DNA of 64,000 nucleotides from RGIG4097 sp045613765 (GCA_045613765.1 JAZLBO010000014.1:1-64000); one strand, 5' to 3'; positions 9,537 to 17,623 are shown, counted from the first letter of the stretch. Notes: generated by a model not told the origin, from the sequence alone. A program made the numbers and translations.

Positions 9537-9626
9537 AGTCATCCCAAATTTCACACTTAAGTCCACAAAAACAATATAATATATTGTAGATATTTGTGAT
9601 ACTTGCCTGTAAGGACATTTTTTTAC

Positions 9627-9654
9627 ATTTTACCATAGTAAAAAACTTTGTCAA
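9627..9654 (-). promoter_or_regulatory. Promoter of the MBG lipoprotein gene
   Basis: On the minus strand TTGACA (9654-9649), a 16-base spacer and TAAAAT (9632-9627) lie about 90 bases before the start codon. The rest of 9655-9859 is AT-rich and shows no gene. Confidence 0.55.
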
Positions 9655-9859
9655 GATATGCAGATTTTTGCCAAAAGCCCACAAAATGCCGTCTAACCAC
9701 AGTAAAATATTCATCAAATGGCAATTTTTGTTGAAAATCGCTCCTTGAACCACTTTGAGAGCAAGAAACCCTGCAAAAAACCAAAATATAGCAAAAAATA
9801 AATGCGATTTTTGTAAGGAAAATTTTATAAAAAATATTAAAAAATATATAATATAAAAG

Positions 9860-9889
9860 AAAAACCACACCAAAAGTGTGGTTTTTTTG
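9860..9889. terminator. Terminator after the M18 aminopeptidase gene
   Basis: AAACCACAC and GTGTGGTTT pair around CAAAA, with a U-run in either direction. On the minus strand it lies 18 bases after the M18 gene's stop codon. Confidence 0.8.
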
Positions 9890-9906
9890 TTTTTAGATGA
9901 TGAAAC

Positions 9907-11286
9907 TTATTTGATGAAAGCAGAGAAGGCTTTGTGTGCTTCATATACGTCTGCTTTTGAAACAAGTTCGTAAGGTGCGTGCATTGAAAGTACGGGCACA
10001 CCAAGGTCAACGGTGTCAATGTTGTAGTTGGCAAGGAATTTTGCCACTGTGCCACCACCACCAAGGTCAACTCTGCCAAGTTCCCCTGTTTGCCAAATGA
10101 CGTTGTCCTTTTCAAAGACTGCACGGAGATGGCCGATAAATTCTGCTGATGCATCATTTGATCCACTCTTGCCACGTGATCCTGTAAACTTGTTCATTGC
10201 CACGCCGTAGTTGATGAGGGACATATTGCCGTCAAATGAGCCGTTTTTAGGTTCAAATGCGTCTGCATAGTTGGGATCGTATGCTGCAGTGACGTCTGCT
10301 GAAAGGCACATTGAATTTGCTCTTACAACTGCTGATGACACACCATAACTTTCTGCGAGGATATCAATGATATCCTTGATGAGAATACATTGCATACCAC
10401 TGTTGCCTTCACTGCCAACTTCTTCCTTGTCTGCAAGGATTGTAAGGACTGTTTGGTCGGTGTCTGTTTCAAATGTTGCTGTACATTCAGGATATGCGCA
10501 CACTCTATCGTCATGGCCATAACTTGCAACAAATGCTCTGTCAAAGCCGACGTCTTTTGCCTTCATTGCAGGCACTGCTTCGATTTCTGCTGACAAGAAA
10601 TCTTCTTCGGTTATGCCGTACTTTTCATTGAGAAGTTGAAGTGCTTTTGCCTTGACTGCGTTTGAGTCTGCATCACAAGCGGGGATACCACCAATGAGAA
10701 CATTGAGATTTTCGCCCTTAAATGCAGAGGACACTGTCTTTTCATTGTATTCTTGTGAAAGATGGGGGAGAAGGTCAGTGATATAGAAGACGGGATCACT
10801 TTCATCTTCGCCAACGCATACGTTGACCGTACTGCCGTCCTTCAAAGAGATAACTCCGTGAAGTGCAAGGGGAAGTGCGAGCCATTGATATTTCTTGATG
10901 CCACCATAGTAGTGTGTCTTGAGGAAAGCCATATCTGTGCTTTCGTAAAGGGGAACTTGCTTAAGGTCAAGACGGGGGCTGTCAACGTGAGCAACCAAAA
11001 TTCTAATGCCGTTCTTTGCAAGATCTGCTTTGCCTGCTTTGATGATAAAGAGAGCCTTGCCACGATTGTTGTAGTAGAGTTTGTCGCCCTTGTTGATTTT
11101 GTCGCCAAGGTTGTATTCCTTATATCCGTATGACTTTGCCATTTCAATGGTTTCAGTGACGGTTTCTCTTTCGGTCTTGCCGTTGTCGAGATACTTTTTG
11201 TAGCCTTCGTTGTATTCAAAGATTTTCTTCAAATCTTCTGCGCTTGCGCTCTTAAATGCGTTTGTGCGTTTGTAAGTGAGATTCAT
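9907..11286 (-). CDS. M18 family aspartyl aminopeptidase
   Basis: A 459-residue cytosolic metallo-aminopeptidase. The ATG at 11286 has AGGAGC 6 bases upstream; the open frame extends further but without a ribosome site. Family motifs in order: H-V-D-S-P-R-L-D-L-K (first metal ligand region), D-D-R-V-C-A-Y, D-K-E-E-V-G-S-E-G-N-S-G (catalytic Glu and metal Glu), S-A-D-V-T-A-A-Y-D-P and a late S-R-G-K-S-G-S-N-D segment. M18 enzymes remove N-terminal acidic or neutral residues using two divalent metals and form large tetrahedral assemblies. It has its own promoter and terminator, so it is monocistronic. Confidence 0.9.
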   Translation of the reverse strand: MNLTYKRTNAFKSASAEDLKKIFEYNEGYKKYLDNGKTERETVTETIEMAKSYGYKEYNLGDKINKGDKLYYNNRGKALFIIKAGKADLAKNGIRILVAHVDSPRLDLKQVPLYESTDMAFLKTHYYGGIKKYQWLALPLALHGVISLKDGSTVNVCVGEDESDPVFYITDLLPHLSQEYNEKTVSSAFKGENLNVLIGGIPACDADSNAVKAKALQLLNEKYGITEEDFLSAEIEAVPAMKAKDVGFDRAFVASYGHDDRVCAYPECTATFETDTDQTVLTILADKEEVGSEGNSGMQCILIKDIIDILAESYGVSSAVVRANSMCLSADVTAAYDPNYADAFEPKNGSFDGNMSLINYGVAMNKFTGSRGKSGSNDASAEFIGHLRAVFEKDNVIWQTGELGRVDLGGGGTVAKFLANYNIDTVDLGVPVLSMHAPYELVSKADVYEAHKAFSAFIK

Positions 11287-11317
11287 AGTTTGCTCCTGAT
11301 AATTTTTAATTGAAAAA

Positions 11318-11346
11318 ATTATACCACCAAATATCCCACTTGACAA
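11318..11346 (-). promoter_or_regulatory. Promoter of the M18 gene
   Basis: Minus-strand TTGTCA (11346-11341), 17-base spacer, TATAAT (11323-11318), about 32 bases before the start codon. Confidence 0.7.
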
Positions 11347-11366
11347 GAGTAAATTTTTATATGCAC

Positions 11367-12623
11367 CTATTTTTTACAGCATCTACCCACGGTCACATTG
11401 TCCTTTTTGCGATCTTGCAGTTCTTTGACAGGATTGTTGCCCACTTCAAAACGGAAGTCTTCCTTGAAGTTGTTGATATAAAGGTCTATGACTTGGTGTG
11501 ATGGATTGTGATCCCCACAACCATTGAGTTTTTCTTGCCATTTGAAGAAGGGGTAGTCGCAGTCCATATCTCGTACGTCGGCATATCCCTCTCCAACAGA
11601 AGTGTACCAAGCAGTCTTTTTCAAGACCTTGCGCACGTAATCAATATTGTCGCACCCAAACGTAAGGGGCTCGGGGAAGTCGGGGCAAGGGAAGACGTCC
11701 TTGTATGACTTATTCTCGTATTTTTCAAGGAGTTCTGCCACTCTATGAAGATGAGAGAGTTCTTGTTCAAGGCAAATTTCCCATATACCTTTGATGCGAG
11801 GGTCTGTTTCGTCCATAAGGCAGGACCAGTAGAGATAGCACTCTGTATATTCGTGCTCAAGAAGACCGGTGAGCCAACTGCATCTCACGTCAAGCAGTGA
11901 GCCGTAGTGTGTCACGTGTTGTTCTTCAATCATTGCAATCTCGCTGTACATTTTTCTGCCGAGTTCACTGTTGTAAAAACCTGCAACGTTCATATAATAG
12001 TTCATTGTCTGTTGTTCGGCGGCGGTTATGATGGAGCAACAAAGTCTTGTAAAGGGATCTGCCTTTTCTGCATCAATGTGATGACGGATATCATCAGGTG
12101 CAAGACGGTGCTCACATAGGGTGGGTCTGCCGGGAGTGATTTCGGTGCGCTTGTCAACAAGAGTTGATGCGTCAATGCCGTGTTCCATTTTGAGAAGATT
12201 TGAAAATCTGTATAGATGGTCAAAGTCTTCAAGCAATGCAAAATCAAGTGCCTCACGGACATATTCATCCTTCTCTCTGCGAGCAAGATTTGCAGTGAGT
12301 TCAACGGCAAGTTGCTCATATCCAATGGTTGTTTCCAATATGCTTTCATTGAGTGGTTTAAGCCCAGAAATCTTCTTCTGTTGTTGCTGTTCAACACGTC
12401 TTATTTTTGCTATTTCTCTGCGAAGTTCGTTGTCGGTGCAGTGGCGAGAAAACTGATGAGAATACCAGTTTGCTTCAAACTCTGTGCCGTTCATAAGGAT
12501 GATGCGCAGTTTTGTAAAGGGGTCTGTCTTTGATTTGTCGTAAGGCTCAACAAAGATTTTTTGCCAAGTTTCAAGCCCTTTTTCTACCGTCGTTGATTTT
12601 TGCTCAAATGGATTAAATGACAT
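11367..12623 (-). CDS. Ferritin-like (diiron-type) helical protein
   Basis: A 418-residue, mostly helical protein. AGGAG precedes the ATG at 12623. Several helices carry Glu and Glu-x-x-His pairs of the ferritin/rubrerythrin superfamily: E-A-N-W-Y-S-H-Q, L-L-E-D-F-D-H-L-Y, M-I-E-E-Q-H-V-T-H-Y and E-Q-E-L-S-H-L-H. The number of such helices suggests two four-helix units or one enlarged unit. The C-terminus ends with Cys-Cys-Lys-Lys. Ferritin-like proteins handle iron, oxygen or peroxide. I do not recognise the exact family, and the function (iron storage, peroxidase, other oxidase) is open. The superfamily assignment rests on motif spacing only. Confidence 0.5.
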   Translation of the reverse strand: MSFNPFEQKSTTVEKGLETWQKIFVEPYDKSKTDPFTKLRIILMNGTEFEANWYSHQFSRHCTDNELRREIAKIRRVEQQQQKKISGLKPLNESILETTIGYEQLAVELTANLARREKDEYVREALDFALLEDFDHLYRFSNLLKMEHGIDASTLVDKRTEITPGRPTLCEHRLAPDDIRHHIDAEKADPFTRLCCSIITAAEQQTMNYYMNVAGFYNSELGRKMYSEIAMIEEQHVTHYGSLLDVRCSWLTGLLEHEYTECYLYWSCLMDETDPRIKGIWEICLEQELSHLHRVAELLEKYENKSYKDVFPCPDFPEPLTFGCDNIDYVRKVLKKTAWYTSVGEGYADVRDMDCDYPFFKWQEKLNGCGDHNPSHQVIDLYINNFKEDFRFEVGNNPVKELQDRKKDNVTVGRCCKK

Positions 12624-12671
12624 TTTACTCTCCTATTTTAATTGATAAAGTATTGTTTTTGTCAAATTTGC

Positions 12672-12700
12672 AAAATAAAATCTTGCTTATCTGTGGTCAA
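12672..12700 (-). promoter_or_regulatory. Promoter of the ferritin-like gene
   Basis: Minus-strand TTGACC (12700-12695), 17-base spacer, TATTTT (12677-12672), about 49 bases before the start codon. Confidence 0.5.
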
Positions 12701-12760
12701 AAACAACCTTCTACAATTATCTCTATTTTGAGAGATTTTATTCATTGACCTATTATTGTT

Positions 12761-12788
12761 TTGCAAAAAGGCTGTTGTGTGTTATACT
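12761..12788 (+). promoter_or_regulatory. Promoter of tsaD
   Basis: TTGCAA (12761-12766), 16-base spacer, TATACT (12783-12788), 29 bases before the tsaD start. The 5' leader would be only about 22 bases. Confidence 0.6.
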
Positions 12789-12817
12789 TATATATACAAA
12801 ATTTTAGAAGGGCAAAT

Positions 12818-13831
12818 ATGAAAGATATACGCGTGATTTTGGCAATAGAATCAAGTTGTGATGAAACGGCAGCATCAGTTGTAAAAGAGGGCAGAATTGT
12901 CCTTGGTTCTTCCGTGTCTTCTCAAATTGAAATTCACCGTAGATACGGTGGCGTTGTGCCTGAAATCGCATCAAGAAATCACACCCTTCAAATTGAAAAC
13001 GTTGTCAAGGACGCCATGGAAAAGGCAGGTGTCACAAAGGACGACATTGATGCAATCGCAGTCACTTACGGGGCAGGTCTTCTTGGTGCATTGCTTGTTG
13101 GTGTCAACTTTGCCAAGGGGCTTGCCTATGCTTGGGATAAACCACTTTATGCAATCTCACACATCAAAGGACACATTGCATCAAACTATATTGAAAGCAC
13201 CCTTGAGCCACCATATATTTGTATGCTTGCAAGTGGTGGACACACTGCAGTTGTGGCAGTGAAAAACTATACGGATATAGAACTTGTGGCATCATCTCGT
13301 GACGACGCAGCAGGAGAGGCCTTTGACAAGGTGGCAAGAGTTCTTGGACTTCCGTACCCCGGTGGCCCAGAGATTGAAAAACTCGCCCTTGAGGGCAAGC
13401 CGTCCATTGATATGCCCACTCCCAAATTCAAGAAAGGAGAAGACCCCTATTTCAGTTATAGTGGCCTTAAAACATTTGTCATCAACTATGTCCACAACTT
13501 GACACAAAAGGGCAAACCCGTGCCAAAAGCCGACGTTGCTTGCTCTTTCCAAAAATCTGCAATCGGTCAAATGGTGGGCGTCACTGAAAAAGTCCTTGAA
13601 AAGACTGGCATCAAAAAAGTGACAATCGCAGGTGGCGTGTCTGCCAACAAGTATTTGAGAGCACAATTTGACAAGTTCAAGGAAAAGGGCATTGAAGTCC
13701 ACTATCCCAAACTCCAATACTGCACCGACAATGCATCAATGATTGGTGCAGCATGTTATTTTATGATCAAGGAAGGTCTTGACCCTACTGATTTGGATCT
13801 TGATGCAAAGGCTACTGTCCCCCTTAAGTAA
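12818..13831 (+). CDS. tsaD: tRNA N6-adenosine threonylcarbamoyltransferase TsaD
   Basis: A 337-residue protein of the Kae1/TsaD family, full length. It transfers threonylcarbamoyl from TC-AMP to A37 of ANN-reading tRNAs, working with TsaB and TsaE. Visible hallmarks: I-E-S-S-C-D-E-T at residues 10-17, the metal-binding H115-I-K-G-H119, A-S-G-G-H-T, D-D-A-A-G-E-A-F-D-K and the late G-G-V-S-A-N-K-Y-L-R. The ATG at 12818 follows AAGGGC and aligns with the family start; the open frame begins 57 bases earlier without a ribosome site. tsaB and tsaE are not in this window. No terminator is obvious after it; the inverted-repeat element at 13831 begins on its stop codon. Confidence 0.95.
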   Translation: MKDIRVILAIESSCDETAASVVKEGRIVLGSSVSSQIEIHRRYGGVVPEIASRNHTLQIENVVKDAMEKAGVTKDDIDAIAVTYGAGLLGALLVGVNFAKGLAYAWDKPLYAISHIKGHIASNYIESTLEPPYICMLASGGHTAVVAVKNYTDIELVASSRDDAAGEAFDKVARVLGLPYPGGPEIEKLALEGKPSIDMPTPKFKKGEDPYFSYSGLKTFVINYVHNLTQKGKPVPKADVACSFQKSAIGQMVGVTEKVLEKTGIKKVTIAGGVSANKYLRAQFDKFKEKGIEVHYPKLQYCTDNASMIGAACYFMIKEGLDPTDLDLDAKATVPLK

Positions 13832-13950
13832 AACTGCGCTATTTAGCGCCTGACTTCGGCAGATGCACCCACACGATTCTCACGTACGACGAGTACGCTG
13901 CGACCCGTGTGGGTTTTTCTTTCTCGTCATCCATCTAAATATCGCAGTTT
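13831..13950. repeat. 120-bp inverted-repeat element, copy 1
   Basis: The outer ends, AAACTGCGCTATTTAG and the reverse complement of CTAAATATCGCAGTTT, match at 15 of 16 positions. Inside is CCCACACG...CGTGTGGG followed by TTTTTC, so each copy also carries a terminator-like hairpin. A second copy lies at 13993-14112. The first base overlaps the tsaD stop codon, so it may also terminate tsaD. Confidence 0.7.
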
Positions 13951-13992
13951 TACACGTTTCTAAATTGGCAGAGAGCAAACATATACCATATA

Positions 13993-14112
13993 AATTTGCG
14001 CTATTTAGCGCCTGACTTCGGCAGATGCACCCACACGATTCTCACGTACGACAAGTACGCCACGACCCGTGTGGGTTTTTCTTTCTCGTCATCCATCTAA
14101 ATATCGCAGTTT
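13993..14112. repeat. 120-bp inverted-repeat element, copy 2
   Basis: A direct repeat of 13831-13950, nearly identical from 13997 to 14121. The left arm is degraded (AATTTGCG for AAACTGCG), and small differences sit in the hairpin loop (CAAGTACGCCAC for CGAGTACGCTGC), which leaves the long stem intact. The element is too short to code for a transposase. It resembles a miniature inverted-repeat element or a mobile terminator. Confidence 0.7.
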
Positions 14113-14136
14113 TACACGTTTGCATATTAATAATAA

Positions 14137-14276
14137 ATTGCAATAATATTGCATGAATTGACACTTTGTGTCATGAATTCTCGCTACGCTCCATGAATTG
14201 AAAACAAGTTTTCATGAATTGTCCTACGGACATTGTGGTAGGAATTGTATCGGGCGATGCGTGAATCGCCCCTACA
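14137..14276. repeat. Cluster of short palindromes joined by CATGAATT
   Basis: Small perfect hairpins follow one another: TGCAATAATATTGCA, GACAC-TTT-GTGTC, GAAAAC-AA-GTTTTC, GTCC-TAC-GGAC and GGGCGAT-GCGTGA-ATCGCCC. The first four are separated by the linker CATGAATT. The hairpins differ in sequence but not in layout, so this is not a CRISPR array. It occupies the middle of the gene-free stretch 13832-14486, which otherwise holds the two elements to its left and the promoter module to its right. Confidence 0.6.
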
Positions 14277-14362
14277 GCAAAACTCAAAGTGATACCACCA
14301 AATAAATAAAATCCACGATTAGTCACGTTTGATCAATATGTATTTAAATGTGAAAATGGCTT

Positions 14363-14442
14363 CTATTTTGCGCTGAGTGCAAAATAACCGGCCCTATTTT
14401 AACTTGGCAGTCATTTATTCTTTTGTGGAGATAGGATACAAT
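14363..14442 (+). promoter_or_regulatory. 80-nt promoter module, copy 2
   Basis: Starts CTATTTTGCGCTGAGTGCAA and ends at a TACAAT -10 box (14437-14442). It is collinear with the copies at 16167-16246 and 616-695 (minus). The inverted repeat TTTTGC...GCAAAA lies about 60 bases upstream of the -10 box. Confidence 0.65.
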
Positions 14443-14583
14443 ATTCCTACAATACAAAAAAATAAATTTTCAAAAAGGAGAAAAAAATGAAAAAATCAAT
14501 CACAATTATAGCATTGACATTGCTAATCTTGACACTGGTTGTGACAATGGTTGCTTGCAACCCTGAAACACCCGAAACCCCTG
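14363..14583 (+). repeat. Shared 5' block of the lipoprotein cassette pair, copy 1
   Basis: 221 bases covering promoter module, leader, ribosome site, signal peptide and N-P-E-T-P linker codons. They match 16167-16387 base for base apart from a few substitutions and without gaps. Identity stops abruptly after the linker. Confidence 0.8.
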
Positions 14584-16106
14584 TTTGCAACCATCAACTT
14601 GTCATAGATGAAGCAGTTGCACCCACTTGCACAGAAACAGGACTCACAGAAGGCAAACATTGTTCAATCTGCGATGAAATTCTCGTAGCACAAGAAACCA
14701 TTAATGCAACTGGTGCCCATACGCTTGTCATAGACGAAGCAGTCCCCGCAACCTGCACGGAGAATGGTTTGACAGAAGGAAAACATTGCAAGGTTTGCAA
14801 CACAATTATTGTAGTACAAGAAACCGTTGAGGTACTTGGTCATAAATATAACAGTGACTGTGACGAAGCTTGTAATGTTTGTTCTACAGAAAGAGAGACA
14901 ACTGCAAGTCATATCGATATCAATCCCATAGACAATAGTTGTGATATTTGCAAGGCAGAAGTTGATTCTATCACTTTTAGATTGAGTGATGATAGTTCAA
15001 GTTATATTATTTCCGCTGCAAACAATCCCATTTCTGGAGATATAACACTTCCGTCAACCTACAACAATAAGCCCGTTGCTTCCATTGGCAGGGATGCTTT
15101 CTCTAATTGCGATGGTCTGACAAGTATTGTCATACCCGACAGCGTAATCACCATTGGTATGGATGCCTTCTATGATTGCGACAGTTTGACAAACGTCATT
15201 ATCCCCGACAGTGTGACTTCAATTGGTTCATCTTCATTTAATCATTGTAGCAAGTTGACAAGCGTGACGATAGGTAATGGTGTTACATATATCAGTACTT
15301 ATGCTTTTGCCAATAACTATAATTTGACAAGCGTTGTAATAGGCAAAAATGTCGCCGTTATTGACTCTAATGCCTTTGTTTCTTGCTACAGACTTGTAGA
15401 AATTTATAATAAGTCAAACCTCAATCTTGAAGCAGAAAGTTTCAAGTATGGTGATTTAGGACTTTATGCACTAAATGTTTATACTGAGGAAAGTGAAAGT
15501 AAACTTATAACAGACAGCAATGGTTTTGTCTTTTATAATGACGGCATGGACAAGATTTTGGTTAATTATGTCGGCAATGATACAAGTATTACATTGCCAA
15601 GCAATGTGACAAAAATAAATGGTTACGCATTTTGGAGATGCAATAATTTAACAAACGTCATTATCCCCGACAGTGTGACTTCAATTGGTTCACGTTCATT
15701 TAATAGTTGTAGCAAGTTGACAAGCGTGACGATAGGTAATGGTGTAACCACCATTGGTGATTCGGCATTCTCTTATTGCGACAATTTGACAAGGGTGACA
15801 ATAGGCAATAGCGTAACAACTATTGGCTCATTTGCCTTTGCTAATTGCGACAATTTGACAAGTATAGTTATCCCTGACAGTGTGACTACTATTGGTGAAT
15901 ATGCCTTCATGGATTGCGATGGCTTGGCAAGCATAGTCATTCCTGACAGTGTAACCACTATTGATGAAGATGCCTTCTGGGGTAGCGACAGTTTGGCAGA
16001 TGTCTATTTCACAGGCACAGAAGAAGAGTGGAATCAAATTGTTGGTTCATACGATGAGTTCTTAAACAATGCATCAATCCACTACAACTATGTCCCCGAA
16101 GAATAA
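14487..16106 (+). CDS. BspA-type leucine-rich-repeat lipoprotein
   Basis: A 539-residue protein with a strong AAGGAG site. Signal peptide with lipobox M-V-A-C, lipidated Cys24, then an N-P-E-T-P linker. Residues about 34-125 hold two ~40-residue Cys/His repeats (H-x-L-V-I-D-E-A-V then P-x-C-T-E) and a third partial one. Residues about 185-515 hold about ten 23-residue LRR_5 (BspA) repeats of form I-x-x-x-A-F-x-x-C-x-x-L-T-S-V-x-I-P-D-S-V, broken once around residues 300-370 by a non-repeat insert. It is a surface-anchored binding or adhesion protein; the ligand is unknown. The repeats are near-identical at DNA level, so repeat-number change is likely. It shares promoter, signal peptide and terminator with the next gene. 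Confidence 0.88.
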   Translation: MKKSITIIALTLLILTLVVTMVACNPETPETPVCNHQLVIDEAVAPTCTETGLTEGKHCSICDEILVAQETINATGAHTLVIDEAVPATCTENGLTEGKHCKVCNTIIVVQETVEVLGHKYNSDCDEACNVCSTERETTASHIDINPIDNSCDICKAEVDSITFRLSDDSSSYIISAANNPISGDITLPSTYNNKPVASIGRDAFSNCDGLTSIVIPDSVITIGMDAFYDCDSLTNVIIPDSVTSIGSSSFNHCSKLTSVTIGNGVTYISTYAFANNYNLTSVVIGKNVAVIDSNAFVSCYRLVEIYNKSNLNLEAESFKYGDLGLYALNVYTEESESKLITDSNGFVFYNDGMDKILVNYVGNDTSITLPSNVTKINGYAFWRCNNLTNVIIPDSVTSIGSRSFNSCSKLTSVTIGNGVTTIGDSAFSYCDNLTRVTIGNSVTTIGSFAFANCDNLTSIVIPDSVTTIGEYAFMDCDGLASIVIPDSVTTIDEDAFWGSDSLADVYFTGTEEEWNQIVGSYDEFLNNASIHYNYVPEE

Positions 16107-16171
16107 TAATCAATCCAACAAACAAAAAGGACTGCGATTTGCAGTCCTTTTTTCATTACAGTAGGTTTATT
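16101..16171 (+). repeat. Shared 3' block of the lipoprotein cassette pair, copy 1
   Basis: 71 bases from the stop codon through the terminator, matching 17041-17111 closely and without net length change. With the shared 5' block it brackets two unrelated mature sequences. Confidence 0.75.
16124..16153 (+). terminator. Terminator of the LRR lipoprotein gene
   Basis: AAAGGACTGC-GATTT-GCAGTCCTTTTTT, directly after the stop codon. The same stem with different loops recurs at 17064-17094 and 43396-43423. Confidence 0.85.
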
Positions 16172-16246
16172 TTGCGCTGAGTGCAAAATAACCGGCCCTA
16201 TTTTAACTTGGCAGTCATTTATTCCTTTGTAGAGATAGGATATAAT
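16167..16246 (+). promoter_or_regulatory. 80-nt promoter module, copy 3
   Basis: Nearly identical to 14363-14442 with a consensus TATAAT -10 box (16241-16246). It overlaps the end of the shared 3' block of the gene before it, so the two cassettes abut directly. Confidence 0.65.
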
Positions 16247-16387
16247 ATGCTTACAATACAAAAAAATAAATTTTCAAAAAGGAGAAAAAAATGAAAAAAT
16301 CAATTAAAATTATAGCATTTACATTGCTAATCTTGACACTGGTTGTGACAATGGTTGCTTGCAACCCTGAAACACCCGAAACCCCTG
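16167..16387 (+). repeat. Shared 5' block of the lipoprotein cassette pair, copy 2
   Basis: Partner of 14363-14583: same promoter, leader, ribosome site, signal peptide and linker. After it the two coding sequences have nothing recognisable in common. Confidence 0.8.
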
Positions 16388-17049
16388 AAACCCCTGACAA
16401 CAATGCACCTTGCACACATGCAGATGCAAATTATGATGCGAAATGCGACACTTGTGGCGCAGATGTGGATGTTGTCCGCACAATTGCAGATGCAGAAGCA
16501 TGGAACAATGCGATTATGTTCAACACCACAAACAATTACATTGTCAGATGGGATGCTGTTTATCCTGAGGGTGAAGGAACAATTTTTGATGGATACGAAT
16601 ATATAGTTCAATTTGACGGAGTCACAAGAAAGGTGGAGGTCCTCTATTTCATGTTTGACGAAAATGGCAAAAAAGAGTATGTGCACGAATATGAAGGTAT
16701 GGATATCAGTGGCATGACTCTTGTCACGAAAGTAGACAACAAGTATTATGAATATATGGAATATAATGGTGAATCAATGTGGTCTGAAACCGATCAAGAA
16801 TACTATGACGGCTTTATGAGCGAGTGCATAACAAGTTTGGCTTATGATATGTTTGGTCAGTTTACATTTAATGAAACAACAGGACAATACGAATACACGG
16901 AAGATGGCGTATCTATCAAAATGGCATTTATCAATGGTGCAATCACAGAATTCAGTGCCTGTTATGATGATGAACAACCATACGTAGCAGAAATTAAATA
17001 TGGCTCAGTGCAAACAATTATATATCCTGAAATTGATATAGAACAATAA
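16291..17049 (+). CDS. Lipoprotein of unknown function, cassette partner
   Basis: A 252-residue protein. Signal peptide nearly identical to that of the preceding LRR lipoprotein, lipobox M-V-A-C with Cys24, then an E-T-P-E-T-P linker. Residues about 38-60 form a small Cys/His segment (C-T-H-A-D-A-N-Y-D, C-D-T-C-G-A-D). The remaining ~190 residues are acidic and aromatic-rich with a predicted beta character (Y-I-V-Q-F-D-G, Y-Y-E-Y-M-E-Y-N-G). I do not recognise a family. It is presumably tethered to the outer face of the membrane and expressed under the same control as its neighbour. The terminator at 17064-17094 ends it. Confidence 0.8.
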   Translation: MKKSIKIIAFTLLILTLVVTMVACNPETPETPETPDNNAPCTHADANYDAKCDTCGADVDVVRTIADAEAWNNAIMFNTTNNYIVRWDAVYPEGEGTIFDGYEYIVQFDGVTRKVEVLYFMFDENGKKEYVHEYEGMDISGMTLVTKVDNKYYEYMEYNGESMWSETDQEYYDGFMSECITSLAYDMFGQFTFNETTGQYEYTEDGVSIKMAFINGAITEFSACYDDEQPYVAEIKYGSVQTIIYPEIDIEQ

Positions 17050-17111
17050 TCAATCCAACAAACAAAAAGGACTGCGAGATGCAGTCCTTTTTTTATTACA
17101 GTAGGTTTATT
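17041..17111 (+). repeat. Shared 3' block of the lipoprotein cassette pair, copy 2
   Basis: Partner of 16101-16171, same stop-codon context and terminator stem, ending in AGTAGGTTTATT. In the first copy that same end runs straight into the next promoter module; here the module is absent. Confidence 0.75.
17064..17094 (+). terminator. Terminator of the second cassette lipoprotein gene
   Basis: AAAGGACTGC-GAGAT-GCAGTCCTTTTTTT. It lies 58 bases from the convergent DUF1540-like gene. Confidence 0.85.
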
Positions 17112-17151
17112 GTGTGTAATTTAACAGATAAAGTGTTGGTTGTGCAAATAT

Positions 17152-17466
17152 CTATTTTTCTTTTGTGGATATTCTCGTCTTACACTTTGTGCAGAATAGG
17201 ACGTCATCAACGTCAATTTTTTCGGCAGTGCACATACCATTGTGGTTGAGTGCGCAGTCGGCAGTGCATTGTACAACCACTTCGGTGCTTTCACCAAAGA
17301 AGTCCTCTCCTGCTTCCACGTCTGCAAAAGATTGGGCAAGGGCGCCACCGTCTCTTTTGATCTTGCTCAAGCACTTTGCATTGTCGCCTATGGCAATTAC
17401 ACCTGCAAGGCACTTGCATTTGACATTATGTTCACAACTTGATGTTGTGCAGTTGATTTCTCTCAT
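17152..17466 (-). CDS. DUF1540-like cysteine-rich protein
   Basis: A 104-residue protein. The ATG at 17466 has AGGAAG 5 bases upstream; a GTG 6 bases earlier is too close to that site. Two copies of a short Cys pattern are visible: C-T-T-S-S-C-E-H-N-x-K-C-K-C near the N-terminus and C-T-A-D-C-A-L-N-H-N-G-M-C-T-A near residues 70-85, then C-T-K-C. Repeated C-x4-C-x-x-N-x-x-x-x-C units are typical of DUF1540, small probably metal-binding proteins common in Clostridia. The function of the family is not established. Convergent with the lipoprotein gene before it and divergent from rplI. Confidence 0.7.
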   Translation of the reverse strand: MREINCTTSSCEHNVKCKCLAGVIAIGDNAKCLSKIKRDGGALAQSFADVEAGEDFFGESTEVVVQCTADCALNHNGMCTAEKIDVDDVLFCTKCKTRISTKEK

Positions 17467-17573
17467 AGCCACTTCCTTATAGTTTTTTTATTAGTATCCC
17501 CCATTTCTTGAAAAATACACGGTAAAGGTAGAAAAAAGTGAAAAATCCATTTTCGATTATACAAATATAATCG

Positions 17574-17602
17574 TTGAAAAAATTGTGCCGTCGTGGTACA
17601 AT
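17574..17602 (+). promoter_or_regulatory. Promoter of the rplI operon
   Basis: TTGAAA (17574-17579), 17-base spacer, TACAAT (17597-17602), 22 bases before the rplI start. Confidence 0.7.
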
Positions 17603-17623
17603 ATAGAAAAGGAGTATAAAAGT

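Noticed and set aside
14137..14276. Possible CRISPR array
   Set aside because: The spaced units are different palindromes, the constant linker is only about 8 bases, and no cas genes are present.
17470..17472. GTG start for the DUF1540-like gene
   Set aside because: It directly abuts the AAGGAA site; the ATG two codons later has correct spacing.
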